This document shows, one piece after another, positions 52,474-62,027 of a stretch of DNA of 64,000 bases. The stretch comes from Roseburia_C sp031555935 (GTDB lineage Bacteria > Bacillota > Clostridia > Lachnospirales > Lachnospiraceae). The stretch is from contig JAVBTX010000027.1 in the NCBI GenBank assembly GCA_031555935.1, forward strand, positions 16,312 through 80,311. Reading direction: 5' to 3'. The number at the start of each line of letters is the position of its first letter. The first letter of the stretch is position 1. The notes under the pieces were generated by a model that saw nothing but the letters and a program-made list of their open reading frames with translations, did no database searches and was not told where the DNA came from. The translations under genes and the position numbers were made by a program.

Positions 52474-54168
52474 CTACTCTTCTGCTGATACGCCAAACAT
52501 TTCCGATACGGAGGTAATGCCGTCAAGCACCTTTTCGCGTGCTCCCATCGAAAGTGTGGACATGCCACCACGAAGTGCAGCGGTTTTGATTTCTTCTGTC
52601 GTTGCTGATTTGGCAATCATGGTTTTTAGCTCGGAACCAATTTCCATCATTTCATAGACTCCGATTCGACCATGATAACCGGTATTGTTACAGAAGGAGC
52701 ACCCCTTTGGTTCAAAGATGGTCACTTCTTCTAACTCATCTAAATTCAACATCTTACGCTCGACACTGCTTGGCTGCGTGGCTTGTTTACATTTCGGGCA
52801 AAGGCGTCGCACCAGTCGCTGGGCAATTACGCCAATCATGGAATCAGCCAGCAGATAACTTTCCACTCCCATATTCAGCATACGGGTCAAAGTACCGGCG
52901 GCACTATTGGTATGCAGGGTCGATACCACAAGATGTCCGGTAATCGAGGCCTGAACGGCTATTTCCGCAGTTTCCTCGTCTCGAATCTCACCAATCATAA
53001 TGATATCCGGGTCCTGCCGCAAGATGGAGCGCAGGGCCGAAGCAAAGGTCAGCTCTGCTTTGACATTTACCTGAACCTGATTGACGCCATCGATATTTGC
53101 TTCGACTGGGTCCTCTACTGTAATAATATTCACGTCTTCACTATTTAATTCACTTAATGCCGTATATAACGTCGTTGATTTTCCACTTCCGGTCGGTCCG
53201 GTTACCAGTAAGATTCCATTCGGATGATTCAACATCCGGTCAAAAACCTCCAGCTCGCGGTCATTGAAGCCTAAGTCCCGCTTGTCTCTGGTCAGCGCCT
53301 TCTTTTGGGCTAAACGCATTACGCATTTCTCACCATATACCGTCGGCAATATGGACGCTCGGATATCGTATTCCTTACGGTCAACAATCATCGTGATACG
53401 ACCATCCTGCGGTTTTCTTTTCTCCGAAATATCCATCCCGCCGATAATCTTAATTCGCGCGATGATGGCTTGTAGCAGTGGTATGTCATAGCTGTATTTT
53501 TCGTATAATGCTCCGTCAATTCGGTAACGGATACGCACGCGATTTTCTAATGCTTCAATATGTATATCACTAGCACGCTGTCTGGCGGCCTGTTCAATCA
53601 TTGTTTTAACCAGCAATACGATTGGGGAGTTGTTGATTTCTTCATCCTCAGCCTCATCTTGCTGCTGTGATTCTCTTATTTTTCGTTCTCTGGTAAATTC
53701 CTGCGCTACCCGCATAGCCTCACTACTACCATAGAAACGGTCTAAGGTCAGCATAATGTCATGGGTGGTCGCTATCACTGGACTAACTACTACGTTGGTG
53801 ATAATTGAAAAATCATCTATTCCACGCATATCCATTGGGTCTGCCATTGCCAACTGTACTTCATTGACGTTGTTGGGGCTAAAACCGATTGGAACCATAA
53901 CATATTTGCGTAAAACAGATGCATCGACCAGATTTAATATATTTTCTTCTATTTGAATTCCGTTTAATGACACAACTTCAAGACCGAGCTGCCGTGACAA
54001 TGCCGTGGCGATCTCCGTCTCATTGGTGTACTCTAATTCAACTAAGATTTCTCCTAGTTTCTTTTCTGTTCCCTCTTTTTTCAGAAGTGCCTGTTCTAAC
54101 TGCTCTGTTGTGATAATCTGTTCCTCAACCAGCATATCACCAAGGCGTTTCTTTCTTATATCAAACAT
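52474..54168 (-). CDS. pilB: Pilus extension ATPase PilB (GspE family, MshEN domain)
   Basis: 564 residues. N-terminal MshE-N domain (6-150: KKRLGDMLVEEQIITTEQL), a domain type that can bind cyclic di-GMP. ATPase part: RASDIHIEALENRVRIRYR, Walker A GPTGSGKSTTLY, Walker B DPDIIMIGEIRDEE, and the zinc-type tetracysteine CPKC...CSFC (about 455-490). First gene of the pil operon, 20 nt before pilT and about 35 nt after rnpB. If the MshEN site is intact, cyclic di-GMP control is likely; its key residues would need an alignment. Confidence 0.95.
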   Translation of the reverse strand: MFDIRKKRLGDMLVEEQIITTEQLEQALLKKEGTEKKLGEILVELEYTNETEIATALSRQLGLEVVSLNGIQIEENILNLVDASVLRKYVMVPIGFSPNNVNEVQLAMADPMDMRGIDDFSIITNVVVSPVIATTHDIMLTLDRFYGSSEAMRVAQEFTRERKIRESQQQDEAEDEEINNSPIVLLVKTMIEQAARQRASDIHIEALENRVRIRYRIDGALYEKYSYDIPLLQAIIARIKIIGGMDISEKRKPQDGRITMIVDRKEYDIRASILPTVYGEKCVMRLAQKKALTRDKRDLGFNDRELEVFDRMLNHPNGILLVTGPTGSGKSTTLYTALSELNSEDVNIITVEDPVEANIDGVNQVQVNVKAELTFASALRSILRQDPDIIMIGEIRDEETAEIAVQASITGHLVVSTLHTNSAAGTLTRMLNMGVESYLLADSMIGVIAQRLVRRLCPKCKQATQPSSVERKMLNLDELEEVTIFEPKGCSFCNNTGYHGRIGVYEMMEIGSELKTMIAKSATTEEIKTAALRGGMSTLSMGAREKVLDGITSVSEMFGVSAEE

Positions 54169-54202
54169 GCTTTTCCCATTACCCTTCTGTTTACAATTAA
54201 TT

Positions 54203-54564
54203 ATAATTAAGCAGGACTATAAGCCGGGTTATGTCGTGAATGATCATCTATCTAGGGTAACTGTCGCCAGTTACCTCAAGCAACCTACCTAAAGCTAGCG
54301 GGCCGCGTCTGCGCTTTTGTCTGGTCTTGCTTCGAATGGGGTTTACATATGCCCTTCCTGTTACCAGGAAGGCGGTAGTCTCTTACACTGCCCTTCCACC
54401 CTTACCGGTTTCCCGGCGGTATATTTCTGTTGCACTATCCTTGGAGTCGCCTCCACCGGACGTTATCCGGCATCCTGCCCTATGAAGCCCGGACTTTCCT
54501 CGTCGGAATAAATAAGCCTATGTTCATATTTATTCCGCCGCGATCACTCATCCTACTTAATTAT
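54203..54564 (-). ncRNA. rnpB: RNase P RNA (class A)
   Basis: About 360 nt on the minus strand. Recognised by conserved blocks: GAGGAAAGTCCGGGCTTC, ACAGAAA, GGTAAGGGTGGAA, AGAGACTACC, GACCAGACAAAAG, and the 3' block CATAACCCGGCTTATAG. Ends are set by the P1 helix, 54564-54551 paired with 54216-54203. It is the catalytic RNA that trims the 5' ends of pre-tRNAs. Preceded by a good promoter and followed after about 35 nt by pilB without a visible terminator. Confidence 0.95.
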
Positions 54565-54586
54565 CAATATTCAATTGTACTAAACC

Positions 54587-54615
54587 ATTATAACCGTTTT
54601 TGGCTCTGATTGCAA
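54587..54615 (-). promoter_or_regulatory. Predicted sigma-A promoter of rnpB
   Basis: Minus strand TTGCAA (54615-54610), 17-nt spacer, perfect TATAAT (54592-54587). Start expected near 54580. Confidence 0.8.
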
Positions 54616-54647
54616 CACTTCACTTATATGAATTTTTCGTATTTTTT

Positions 54648-54661
54648 CGTAAACGTTTACG
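54648..54661. promoter_or_regulatory. 14-bp palindrome resembling a LacI/CcpA-type operator
   Basis: CGTAAACGTTTACG, perfect palindrome, about 35 bp upstream of the rnpB -35. It agrees with the core of cre-like sites (TGTAANCGNTNACA) except at the outer bases. Confidence 0.35.
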
Positions 54662-54715
54662 TATCATAGGCGGCAAAACGGAGTTTTGACAGCGGCTAAG
54701 CTCTGCTTAGACGCT

Positions 54716-56377
54716 TTATACATGGAAACAGCTACCACCAATAAACTCTCGTAAAATCGAGTTCTTGCTAATATCATCACTTGGTAATGGCAGAAAATAG
54801 TCAAGGAATTTGAGTAACCGTTTGGCTTCTAAATATTCCTCGCAATCCCGGTCAATTGCAAATAACAGTGGCTCCGCATATTGCTTTAGCACGGCCAGCT
54901 CATAGATTAAAGCCGAGTTGAACATCACATCTGCCCCCTCTTGGAATGGGAAGATATTTTTCTCTTCACCGCGCCGTACTGATTCCCACATCGCGATTGT
55001 CTTCTCGGCGGTGGTTGCTCTGGTTCTGGCATCTCTGACAATGCGGCGCAACAATCTGCCGTCTGTTGTTGGCAGACAGTTATGCTCATCGATATCGAGC
55101 TGAGTCAGTGCACTGATGTATATTTTAAACTTACTGTTTCGCGGCAGTGAGTGTGATAATTTATCATTGAGCCCGTGGATTCCTTCGATGACTAATACAT
55201 CATCTTCGCCCAACTGCATCATCCGACCTGTCTCTTCTCTTTTACCAGTCTTAAAGTTAAAGATTGGCAATTCGACTTCTTTGCCGCTCAGCAATTCGGC
55301 CATATCCTGATTAAACCGCTCAACGTCCAATGCATCGAGACTTTCCAGGTCTAATTTACCATCCTCATCCCTTGGTGCCAGATGACGGTCTAAGTAGAAA
55401 TCATCCAGTGGTACGGGATGTGGTTTTAACCCCTGAGCCCGCAACTGAACCGAGAGACGATGGGAAAATGTCGTCTTTCCAGATGAGGATGGTCCGGCAA
55501 TCATGATAAACTTCTTATCGCCCGCCGCCACTATCTGCTCGGCTAACTGACCGATTTTTTGTTCCATCAACGCTTCCTGGATTAAGACAATATCCTGGAT
55601 CTTGCCTGCTGCAATCGCATCATTTAAGGCGCCAACTGTACCAATTCCCATTGTCTTCGCCCACTCACCAGCTTCTTTTAGCGTTTGGTGCAGACGCTCG
55701 GAAGGAACGAATTTATCTACTACTTTTGTATTCTTGCCCGGATACAACAGCATAAATCCTTTTTGATATGGGATTAAGTCAAAATATTTCAAACAGCCGG
55801 TGGAAGTCACCATATAACCATAGAAATAATCTTTGTAGTGGTCTAATACATATATGTTAACACGGGAACTCCGGCGGTAACGAAACAACCGCTCTTTGTC
55901 TGTCATGCCCAGCTTTTTAAACAATGCCACTGCTTCATCGGTGTGCATGTTGCGTTTTTTGATTGGGTAATCCGCATCACACAGGCGCATCATTTCCAGT
56001 TTCAGTTGCAGGATTACTTCCTGAGTAACCTCGATATCTCCTTGCAGTTCGCAGTAATTTCCCTGACCGATGCTATGCATTACCCGCACTGTAACGCCCT
56101 TACGGCCATACAGATTATGTACTGCTTTTTGCATTAACAAGGTTACACTGCGGCGATACGCTTTTTTTCCAGTCTTGTCCGCTGTTGTTATCATTTTCAA
56201 CTGACCGTCGCCCTCAATCCGTTTGCTTAACTCGCGCAAACGATTATTATACATTACCAAGACAATATCATCCTGTTCCGGTGACTGATACTCTCTGGCT
56301 ATTTCCAGATAGGTCGTGCCAACCGGATAGCTCTTTATTTCTCCTGCAATCTCTAATTGATAGGTCTGTTCTTTCAT
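54716..56377 (-). CDS. TGS/uridine-kinase-like nucleoside kinase
   Basis: 553 residues. N-terminal TGS-like beta-grasp part (1-65), a threonyl-tRNA-synthetase-like second domain (about 70-250, with MHTDEAVALFKKLGM), then a P-loop kinase of the uridine kinase/phosphoribulokinase type: Walker A GPSSSGKTTFSHRL (about 296-309), LDDFYLDR, and VIEGIHGLND. A common three-part protein in Clostridia, usually annotated as nucleoside or uridine kinase; the physiological substrate is not certain. RBS AGGGGGA. 35 nt after the nif3-like gene. Confidence 0.88.
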   Translation of the reverse strand: MKEQTYQLEIAGEIKSYPVGTTYLEIAREYQSPEQDDIVLVMYNNRLRELSKRIEGDGQLKMITTADKTGKKAYRRSVTLLMQKAVHNLYGRKGVTVRVMHSIGQGNYCELQGDIEVTQEVILQLKLEMMRLCDADYPIKKRNMHTDEAVALFKKLGMTDKERLFRYRRSSRVNIYVLDHYKDYFYGYMVTSTGCLKYFDLIPYQKGFMLLYPGKNTKVVDKFVPSERLHQTLKEAGEWAKTMGIGTVGALNDAIAAGKIQDIVLIQEALMEQKIGQLAEQIVAAGDKKFIMIAGPSSSGKTTFSHRLSVQLRAQGLKPHPVPLDDFYLDRHLAPRDEDGKLDLESLDALDVERFNQDMAELLSGKEVELPIFNFKTGKREETGRMMQLGEDDVLVIEGIHGLNDKLSHSLPRNSKFKIYISALTQLDIDEHNCLPTTDGRLLRRIVRDARTRATTAEKTIAMWESVRRGEEKNIFPFQEGADVMFNSALIYELAVLKQYAEPLLFAIDRDCEEYLEAKRLLKFLDYFLPLPSDDISKNSILREFIGGSCFHV

Positions 56378-56412
56378 TCATGTCCCCCTACTCTGTCACT
56401 TATATTTCATCT

Positions 56413-57195
56413 TTATAGCACCGTAAATGGTGCCTGCTCTACTGCTTTGATTATCTTTAGCGCTGGTAGTTCTGCCGCTAAAAATGCTTCAACAATCCCC
56501 GCAAAAATTGATTCCAGGCCATAGTGCCCCGCATCGATAATCATCAAATCATCGGCTACTGCGTCTAGTCCATTGTGATGACTAATATCGCCGGTAATCA
56601 ATACATCTGCTGATGCTGCTAAGGCATTCTCTATCACACTGCTGCCAGAACCCGGTGAAATCGCCACCTTTTTTACTATATGCATAGGCTCACCAAATAT
56701 ACGCACATTTGCTAAGCCAAATGCTGCTTTGACCTGCTCGGCACACGCCTGCAATGTCATTGCTACTGGCAATTCACCAACTTGTCCGATGCCATACCTC
56801 TGACCATTTTCTTCCGTCGTCAATTCCAGCACGCTTTGATTTTGTAATGAGAGACGCCCCGCTGCCACCGGCCCCATGCTGACCACATCAAAATTCGTAT
56901 GCATCGCATATGCGGACATTCCCGCTCGAATAAGCTCAATCGTTCTGCGGCCATTGGTATCATCGGCAACTACTTTTTTCATACCACTAAATATCAATGG
57001 ATGATGCGTGATTAGCATGTCCGCCCCAGCTTCTTTTGCTTGGCGAATCACCGCGTCGGTTGCATCAAGGGCTAGACAAACGGTGTTTACTTCGCCCTCG
57101 TCATCACCAATTAATAGTCCGACATTGTCCCAGGCACAGGCATATTCTCTCGGCCACTGACGTTCCATGACTGCGATTATTTCTTTCCCGCGCAT
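56413..57195 (-). CDS. Nif3-like dinuclear metal center protein (GTP cyclohydrolase 1 type 2 homolog)
   Basis: 260 residues from MRGKEIIAVMERQ at 57195 (GAGGAGA 8-9 nt upstream). Metal-binding residues in the family pattern: ITHHPLIF (H64, H65), MHTNFD and, near the C-terminus, DAGHYGLES. Broadly conserved, forms hexameric rings; function unclear. Overlaps trmK by 19 nt, the common trmK-nif3 pairing behind rpoD in Bacillota. Confidence 0.9.
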   Translation of the reverse strand: MRGKEIIAVMERQWPREYACAWDNVGLLIGDDEGEVNTVCLALDATDAVIRQAKEAGADMLITHHPLIFSGMKKVVADDTNGRRTIELIRAGMSAYAMHTNFDVVSMGPVAAGRLSLQNQSVLELTTEENGQRYGIGQVGELPVAMTLQACAEQVKAAFGLANVRIFGEPMHIVKKVAISPGSGSSVIENALAASADVLITGDISHHNGLDAVADDLMIIDAGHYGLESIFAGIVEAFLAAELPALKIIKAVEQAPFTVL

Positions 57196-57899
57196 CTTGT
57201 CATCTCCTCTCTGGCCCACATAATAACAGCCAGCTTTTCGGCTACTTCACCAGCGCGCCGAGAAGCTGCCACACTGTCTTTTTGCCCTTTTAAACTGTCA
57301 CGAATAGCGATTAACTGAGCTTCCTCTTTGTCCAAGTATTCCTGCAATAGTGGATGATTGCTTTGAATCAGATGGCGGCCATAGCGATGAAATGCCGTCT
57401 CGCACGAACTTGGTCCCTCGCTAACCGGTACGCAACGAAATGGAAAATAGTATTTCCCATCTTCTTTGACAATCCCTTCCTGTACAATCTCATAGCCATG
57501 CTTCTGAATAAAAATACGAACCTGCTCAATATCAGATTGAGGCTGTAAAATTAATTCTTTTACAGCCTCTAATTTTGTCATACCAGCTTCGAGGATTCGA
57601 ATCATCAAACCACCGCCCATTCCAGCAATAACAATTGTATCTGCTTCTCCAACTGCTAGTGCCGACATGCCATCGGACAATCTGGTTTCTATGTATTGCT
57701 CCATTTTTTCGCGAATAATATGTTCCTCGGCTCGAAGCAACGGTCCTTTGTTGACATCCATCGCATATGCATAGGATATGCGCCCCTCTTGCAGCAGATA
57801 TAATGGAATATACCCATGATCGGTTCCGACATCACAAACACGCCCGCCCGGTGTTACCAAATCGGCCACCGCCTGTAGTCTTTTCGAAAGCTTTATCAT
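57177..57899 (-). CDS. trmK: tRNA (adenine-22-N1)-methyltransferase
   Basis: 240 residues. Rossmann methyltransferase: SAM motif VCDVGTDHGYIPLYLL, acidic loop AMDVNKGPL, and the catalytic region VIAGMGGGLMIRIL, ending in a helical coiled-coil tail (KEEAQLIAIRDSLKGQK). Methylates A22 of tRNAs. Starts 3 nt after rpoD. Confidence 0.92.
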   Translation of the reverse strand: MIKLSKRLQAVADLVTPGGRVCDVGTDHGYIPLYLLQEGRISYAYAMDVNKGPLLRAEEHIIREKMEQYIETRLSDGMSALAVGEADTIVIAGMGGGLMIRILEAGMTKLEAVKELILQPQSDIEQVRIFIQKHGYEIVQEGIVKEDGKYYFPFRCVPVSEGPSSCETAFHRYGRHLIQSNHPLLQEYLDKEEAQLIAIRDSLKGQKDSVAASRRAGEVAEKLAVIMWAREEMTRCAGKK

Positions 57900-57902
57900 G
57901 GT

Positions 57903-59075
57903 TTACTCCAAATAATCCTTTAATTTACGGCTTCTGCTTGGATGGCGCAGCTTACGCAGGGCCTTTGCTTCAATCTGACGAATTCGCTCACGCGTTACGT
58001 TGAACTCCTTACCCACTTCTTCTAAGGTTCTAGCTCGTCCATCTTCTAAACCAAAGCGCAGGGTTAAGACCTTCTGCTCTCTTTCGGTCAAGGTTCCAAG
58101 CACCTCTTCTAACTGTTCCTTTAACAACGTAAATGCTGCTGCATCCGCTGGTACCGGCACATTATCATCCTGAATAAAATCACCTAAGTGTGAATCTTCC
58201 TCTTCACCAATTGGTGTCTCTAAAGAAACCGGCTCCTGGGATATTTTTAATATCTCACGGACACGGTCAACCGGCATATTCATCTCTGCAGCGATTTCTT
58301 CTGGGGTCGGTTCACGTCCTAACTCCTGCAATAACTGTCTGGAAACGCGGATTAATTTGTTTATTGTCTCAACCATATGAACCGGAATTCGAATCGTTCT
58401 CGCCTGGTCGGCAATGGCTCTGGTAATCGCCTGACGAATCCACCACGTTGCATAGGTGGAAAATTTAAAACCTTTGCGGTAATCGAATTTTTCAACTGCT
58501 TTGATTAAGCCTAAGTTTCCTTCCTGAATCAAGTCAAGGAATAACATGCCACGGCCAACATAACGCTTTGCAATACTAACAACAAGGCGCAGATTCGCCT
58601 CAGCCAAACGTTTTTTCGCTTCTAAGTCACCTAGCTCCAAACGTTTCGCCAATTCAATTTCTTCCTCGGCACTTAACAGCGGAACTTTTCCGATTTCTTT
58701 TAAGTACATCCGAACCGGGTCTTCAATTGATATTCCATCAGGAACAGTGAGGTCGATTTTTTCTACCTCTACTTCTTCTTCCTCGCCTAAGATGATATCG
58801 TCATCAACATCTTCATCATCATCGGTTATCCGCAGCACATCGATATTATTTACTTCTAAGAAGTCTAATATCTTCTCAAACTGCTCTGCATCCAGTTCTA
58901 ATTCACGGAAAAAATCATTGATTTCTTGATACTCGAGAATGTTTTTACGCTTTTTTGCCACGCCCAAAAGCTCTTGCAGCTTTTCGTTAAACTTCGCAAG
59001 TTTTTCGTCCGGTGCATTTTCTACACTCTCAACCTTTTCGTTTTTTGTACCTTTTGTAGTCTTCTTTTCTTCCAT
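57903..59075 (-). CDS. rpoD: Primary RNA polymerase sigma factor (sigma-70/sigma-A)
   Basis: 390 residues. Short region 1.1-like and acidic stretch (residues 1-105, with ITDDDEDVDDDII), region 1.2 (DPVRMYLKEIGKVPLL), region 2 with the -10 binding helix (FKFSTYATWWIRQAITRAIA), region 3, and region 4 with the helix-turn-helix (TLEEVGKEFNVTRERIRQIE). The dnaG-rpoD order is the classical macromolecular-synthesis operon. RBS GAGAGGA. 50 nt after dnaG. Confidence 0.97.
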   Translation of the reverse strand: MEEKKTTKGTKNEKVESVENAPDEKLAKFNEKLQELLGVAKKRKNILEYQEINDFFRELELDAEQFEKILDFLEVNNIDVLRITDDDEDVDDDIILGEEEEVEVEKIDLTVPDGISIEDPVRMYLKEIGKVPLLSAEEEIELAKRLELGDLEAKKRLAEANLRLVVSIAKRYVGRGMLFLDLIQEGNLGLIKAVEKFDYRKGFKFSTYATWWIRQAITRAIADQARTIRIPVHMVETINKLIRVSRQLLQELGREPTPEEIAAEMNMPVDRVREILKISQEPVSLETPIGEEEDSHLGDFIQDDNVPVPADAAAFTLLKEQLEEVLGTLTEREQKVLTLRFGLEDGRARTLEEVGKEFNVTRERIRQIEAKALRKLRHPSRSRKLKDYLE

Positions 59076-59125
59076 TTTCTTTCATCCTCTCAGGTTTTTC
59101 ACCAAAGCTAGTTACTATTTTGTCC

Positions 59126-60901
59126 TTATTCGATAGAAATATGCAATTTCTCGATTTTCTCCAGTTGTCGCTTGTCGGCAACTAACTGCTGTAAGCCTTG
59201 CATATCGGTCGGCGCCAGGTTGTTCGAACGATAATTGATGCTGTTTTGCTTCACTCGAAGTATCGTTTCTTTTAGTGCTTTTTCCTGATCTGCCTTGGTC
59301 TCTATCTCATTAATTCTGGCGTGAAATAGCTCTGCGATTTCTCTTTGTTCTTCTTCATCAGCAAACATGCTGATGATTTTTGCCGGGTTGACGGCTCCAT
59401 TTTCATGTTGTTCGTATAAGATTTGTGCCGTCCGTCTAAATATTTCCTCAGTAAAGTCCTCCGGCCCTATATATTGCCGGATGATTCCAAAGATTCGCTC
59501 CTCTTCAATCATCCAGGTCAGTATCAATTTTTGGGATTGCCGCATGCCGTCTTCTTTTTTCTTTTTCTCGTTGATACCGGATTTTAGCGGTGTTTTTTCT
59601 TTGACTACGCCAACCTTGGTTCCCATATGATTGACAAGGCTGCGCAGATTTTCAAAGCCCATCTGATATTTGGCCGCAACGGCCTCGATATAATTATTAC
59701 GTTCTAAGTCCTCGGTAAAACCAAGCAATTTTTTTGCCACTTCGTTATAAAAGGTCGTCTTGCTCTCGGGGTCTTTCATATTATAATTCTGCTCTAAGAT
59801 GCGCAGTTCAAACATAAAACTATTTTCAGCATGATCAATTCGCTCTTGATAGCCCTCCGGTCCCAGTGCCTTAATAAAATCATCGGGGTCTTTATAAGGC
59901 TGCATATTGATTACCTTGGCTGACAAGCCTGCATCTTTTAATATCGGAATCGCCCGCAACGCCGCCTTGACTCCTGCACCATCACTGTCAAAGGTTAAAT
60001 AAACCTCACTCGTATAGCGTTTGAGCAGATTGGCATGACCGATGGTAAAGGCTGTCCCAAGTGATGCCACGGCGTTATCAAAGCCCGCCTGATGCAACGC
60101 AATCACATCCATATAGCCCTCACACAACAGCATCTGCGGTCGTTTCGTGATACGCGCCAGATTGAGACCATAGAGGTTACGGCTCTTATCAAAGATTCGC
60201 GTCTCTGGTGAGTTTAAGTATTTGGGTTCACCCTCGCCCATCACTCGTCCGCCAAACCCAATCACCTTGTTATGAACATCCATAATCGGAAACATTGCCC
60301 GATTCCAGAACTTATCCCGGCCACCACGTTCATCAATGGTTACCAGTCCGGTATCTTTTAATAGACTGTCTTCATAACCTTGCTTTCGCAAATAGCGGTA
60401 CAAATCATCACTATACTGGTCTGAATAGCCGAGCCCAAATTTTTGAATTGTTGCATCTGATAATTCTCGTTTATGAAAATAATCCAACGCTCTTTTTCCG
60501 CGTTCATTTTTGAGCAGCGTATAAAAATATTTCGCTGCTATTTTGTTTATCCCTAGTAGTTGCTGCCGCCGGTCTGCTTCCTGCCGTGCCTGAGGAGTCA
60601 CCTCGGCTTTCGGCAATTCTACGCCGGCTCGCTCTGCCAATGCTTCCATCGCTTCTGGAAATGTGAAATTCTCATACTGCATTAAAAAAGTTAAGACGTT
60701 TCCTCCTGCTCCACACCCAAAACAATAGTACATCTGTTTATTGGGCGATACCGAAAAGGAACCGGTCTTCTCATTATGAAATGGGCATAAACCAAAATAG
60801 GTGCTGCCTTTTTTTTGCAGTCTGACATATCCTGAAATCACATCGACGACATCATTGCGTGAGCGAACTTCTTCTACCAGCTCATCTGAATAATATGCCA
60901 T
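59126..60901 (-). CDS. dnaG: DNA primase
   Basis: 591 residues from MAYYSDELVEEV at 60901 (AAGGAG 4 nt upstream). Zinc ribbon C39, H42, C60, C63; RNA polymerase domain with the TOPRIM core EGYMDVIALHQAG and FDSDGAG; C-terminal helicase-binding part (about 430-591). Makes RNA primers for replication. Between dgt (11 nt upstream) and rpoD. Confidence 0.97.
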   Translation of the reverse strand: MAYYSDELVEEVRSRNDVVDVISGYVRLQKKGSTYFGLCPFHNEKTGSFSVSPNKQMYYCFGCGAGGNVLTFLMQYENFTFPEAMEALAERAGVELPKAEVTPQARQEADRRQQLLGINKIAAKYFYTLLKNERGKRALDYFHKRELSDATIQKFGLGYSDQYSDDLYRYLRKQGYEDSLLKDTGLVTIDERGGRDKFWNRAMFPIMDVHNKVIGFGGRVMGEGEPKYLNSPETRIFDKSRNLYGLNLARITKRPQMLLCEGYMDVIALHQAGFDNAVASLGTAFTIGHANLLKRYTSEVYLTFDSDGAGVKAALRAIPILKDAGLSAKVINMQPYKDPDDFIKALGPEGYQERIDHAENSFMFELRILEQNYNMKDPESKTTFYNEVAKKLLGFTEDLERNNYIEAVAAKYQMGFENLRSLVNHMGTKVGVVKEKTPLKSGINEKKKKEDGMRQSQKLILTWMIEEERIFGIIRQYIGPEDFTEEIFRRTAQILYEQHENGAVNPAKIISMFADEEEQREIAELFHARINEIETKADQEKALKETILRVKQNSINYRSNNLAPTDMQGLQQLVADKRQLEKIEKLHISIE

Positions 60902-60912
60902 GTTTCTCCTTA

Positions 60913-61920
60913 TTAGTTCTCCTGCCAAGCTCTCGGAACGAAATACTCGTTAAATTTTGCTACTGCATACTGGTCTGTCATGCCGGCAATATAGTCGCAG
61001 ACGGCCCGGTCTTGTTTCTCGCCTTGCGTAATCATAGTCGTATATTGGGACGGCATTTCCATCGGATGCTTCATATAGTAGTGAAATAATCGTTCCAGTA
61101 GTTCTTTTGCCTTTTTCTCTTCCCCTTTTGCCATCTTGTTCTTATATACATTGTTAAACATAAACTTTCGCAAATCCTGCATCGCCTCGAGCACATCCGC
61201 TGACATAATAATGTCATTTTTATCCATGCTGTGGGTGATAATATTATGTATCAGCGTATCAAGCCGCTCCGTTGTCGAATTCCCAAGGATGGCGCGCAGT
61301 TCAAACGGAATATCTTCCTCGGTCAAGATTTTGCCACGAATGGCATCGTCTATATCATGATTGATATAAGCTATTTTATCAGAAAAGCGGACAATTCGAC
61401 CTTCTAAGGTGTTCGGCATGGTACGGGTCTGATGATTCAACATCCCATCTCTTACCTCCCATGTCAGATTTAGACCTTCGCCGTTTTTCTCCAATGTTTC
61501 AACAATTCGGACACTTTGTTCATTATGACCAAAGCCTCCTTCACAGACTTTGTTCAGCACCGCTTCGCCAGCATGACCAAATGGCGTATGTCCCAAATCG
61601 TGTCCTAGCGCGATTGCTTCCACCAGGTCCTCATTTAGCCGCAATGCTTTGGCGATGGTTCGCGCATTCTGAGATACCTCCAAGGTATGAGACAATCTGG
61701 TTCGGTAATGGTCACCCTTCGGTGTCAAAAATACCTGCGTCTTATTTTTCAAGCGCCGAAATGCCTTACTATGTAGAATTCTATCACGGTCCCGCTGATA
61801 TACCGGTCGGATGTCGCACTGTGGCTCTGGAATATCTCGGCCAATCGAATTCTCACTAAGTGCCGCATAGGGACTCAGGGCAGTATGCTCTATTCTTTCC
61901 ATCCGTTCCCGAATTGTCAT
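60913..61920 (-). CDS. dgt: Deoxyguanosinetriphosphate triphosphohydrolase-like protein
   Basis: 335 residues. HD-domain metal residues: H78 (RLSHTLEV), H107 and D108 (LGHDLGHTPFGHAGE), and an Asp in RFSDKIAYINHD. Cleaves dNTPs to nucleoside and tripolyphosphate, lowering dNTP pools. RBS AAAGGAGG. In Clostridia this gene regularly precedes dnaG, as here. Confidence 0.92.
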   Translation of the reverse strand: MTIRERMERIEHTALSPYAALSENSIGRDIPEPQCDIRPVYQRDRDRILHSKAFRRLKNKTQVFLTPKGDHYRTRLSHTLEVSQNARTIAKALRLNEDLVEAIALGHDLGHTPFGHAGEAVLNKVCEGGFGHNEQSVRIVETLEKNGEGLNLTWEVRDGMLNHQTRTMPNTLEGRIVRFSDKIAYINHDIDDAIRGKILTEEDIPFELRAILGNSTTERLDTLIHNIITHSMDKNDIIMSADVLEAMQDLRKFMFNNVYKNKMAKGEEKKAKELLERLFHYYMKHPMEMPSQYTTMITQGEKQDRAVCDYIAGMTDQYAVAKFNEYFVPRAWQEN

Positions 61921-62027
61921 CGTTGTCCTCCTTTGTATAACCTCTCTACTTTAAATATTCTGTGCTTGCTGCGGATTTCCTTTTTTATTTTTAGGGGTTA
62001 CTACAAAAGTTGCTACGATTATTATGA

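Noticed and set aside
51396..52616. Longer PilT with 54 extra N-terminal residues
   Set aside because: The extra part overlaps the end of pilB by 143 nt and is Cys/Arg-rich without similarity; the ATG at 52454 has a ribosome site and the normal PilT start.
54169..54715. Plus-strand open frame (54317-54511) as a gene
   Set aside because: It lies wholly in the antisense of RNase P RNA.
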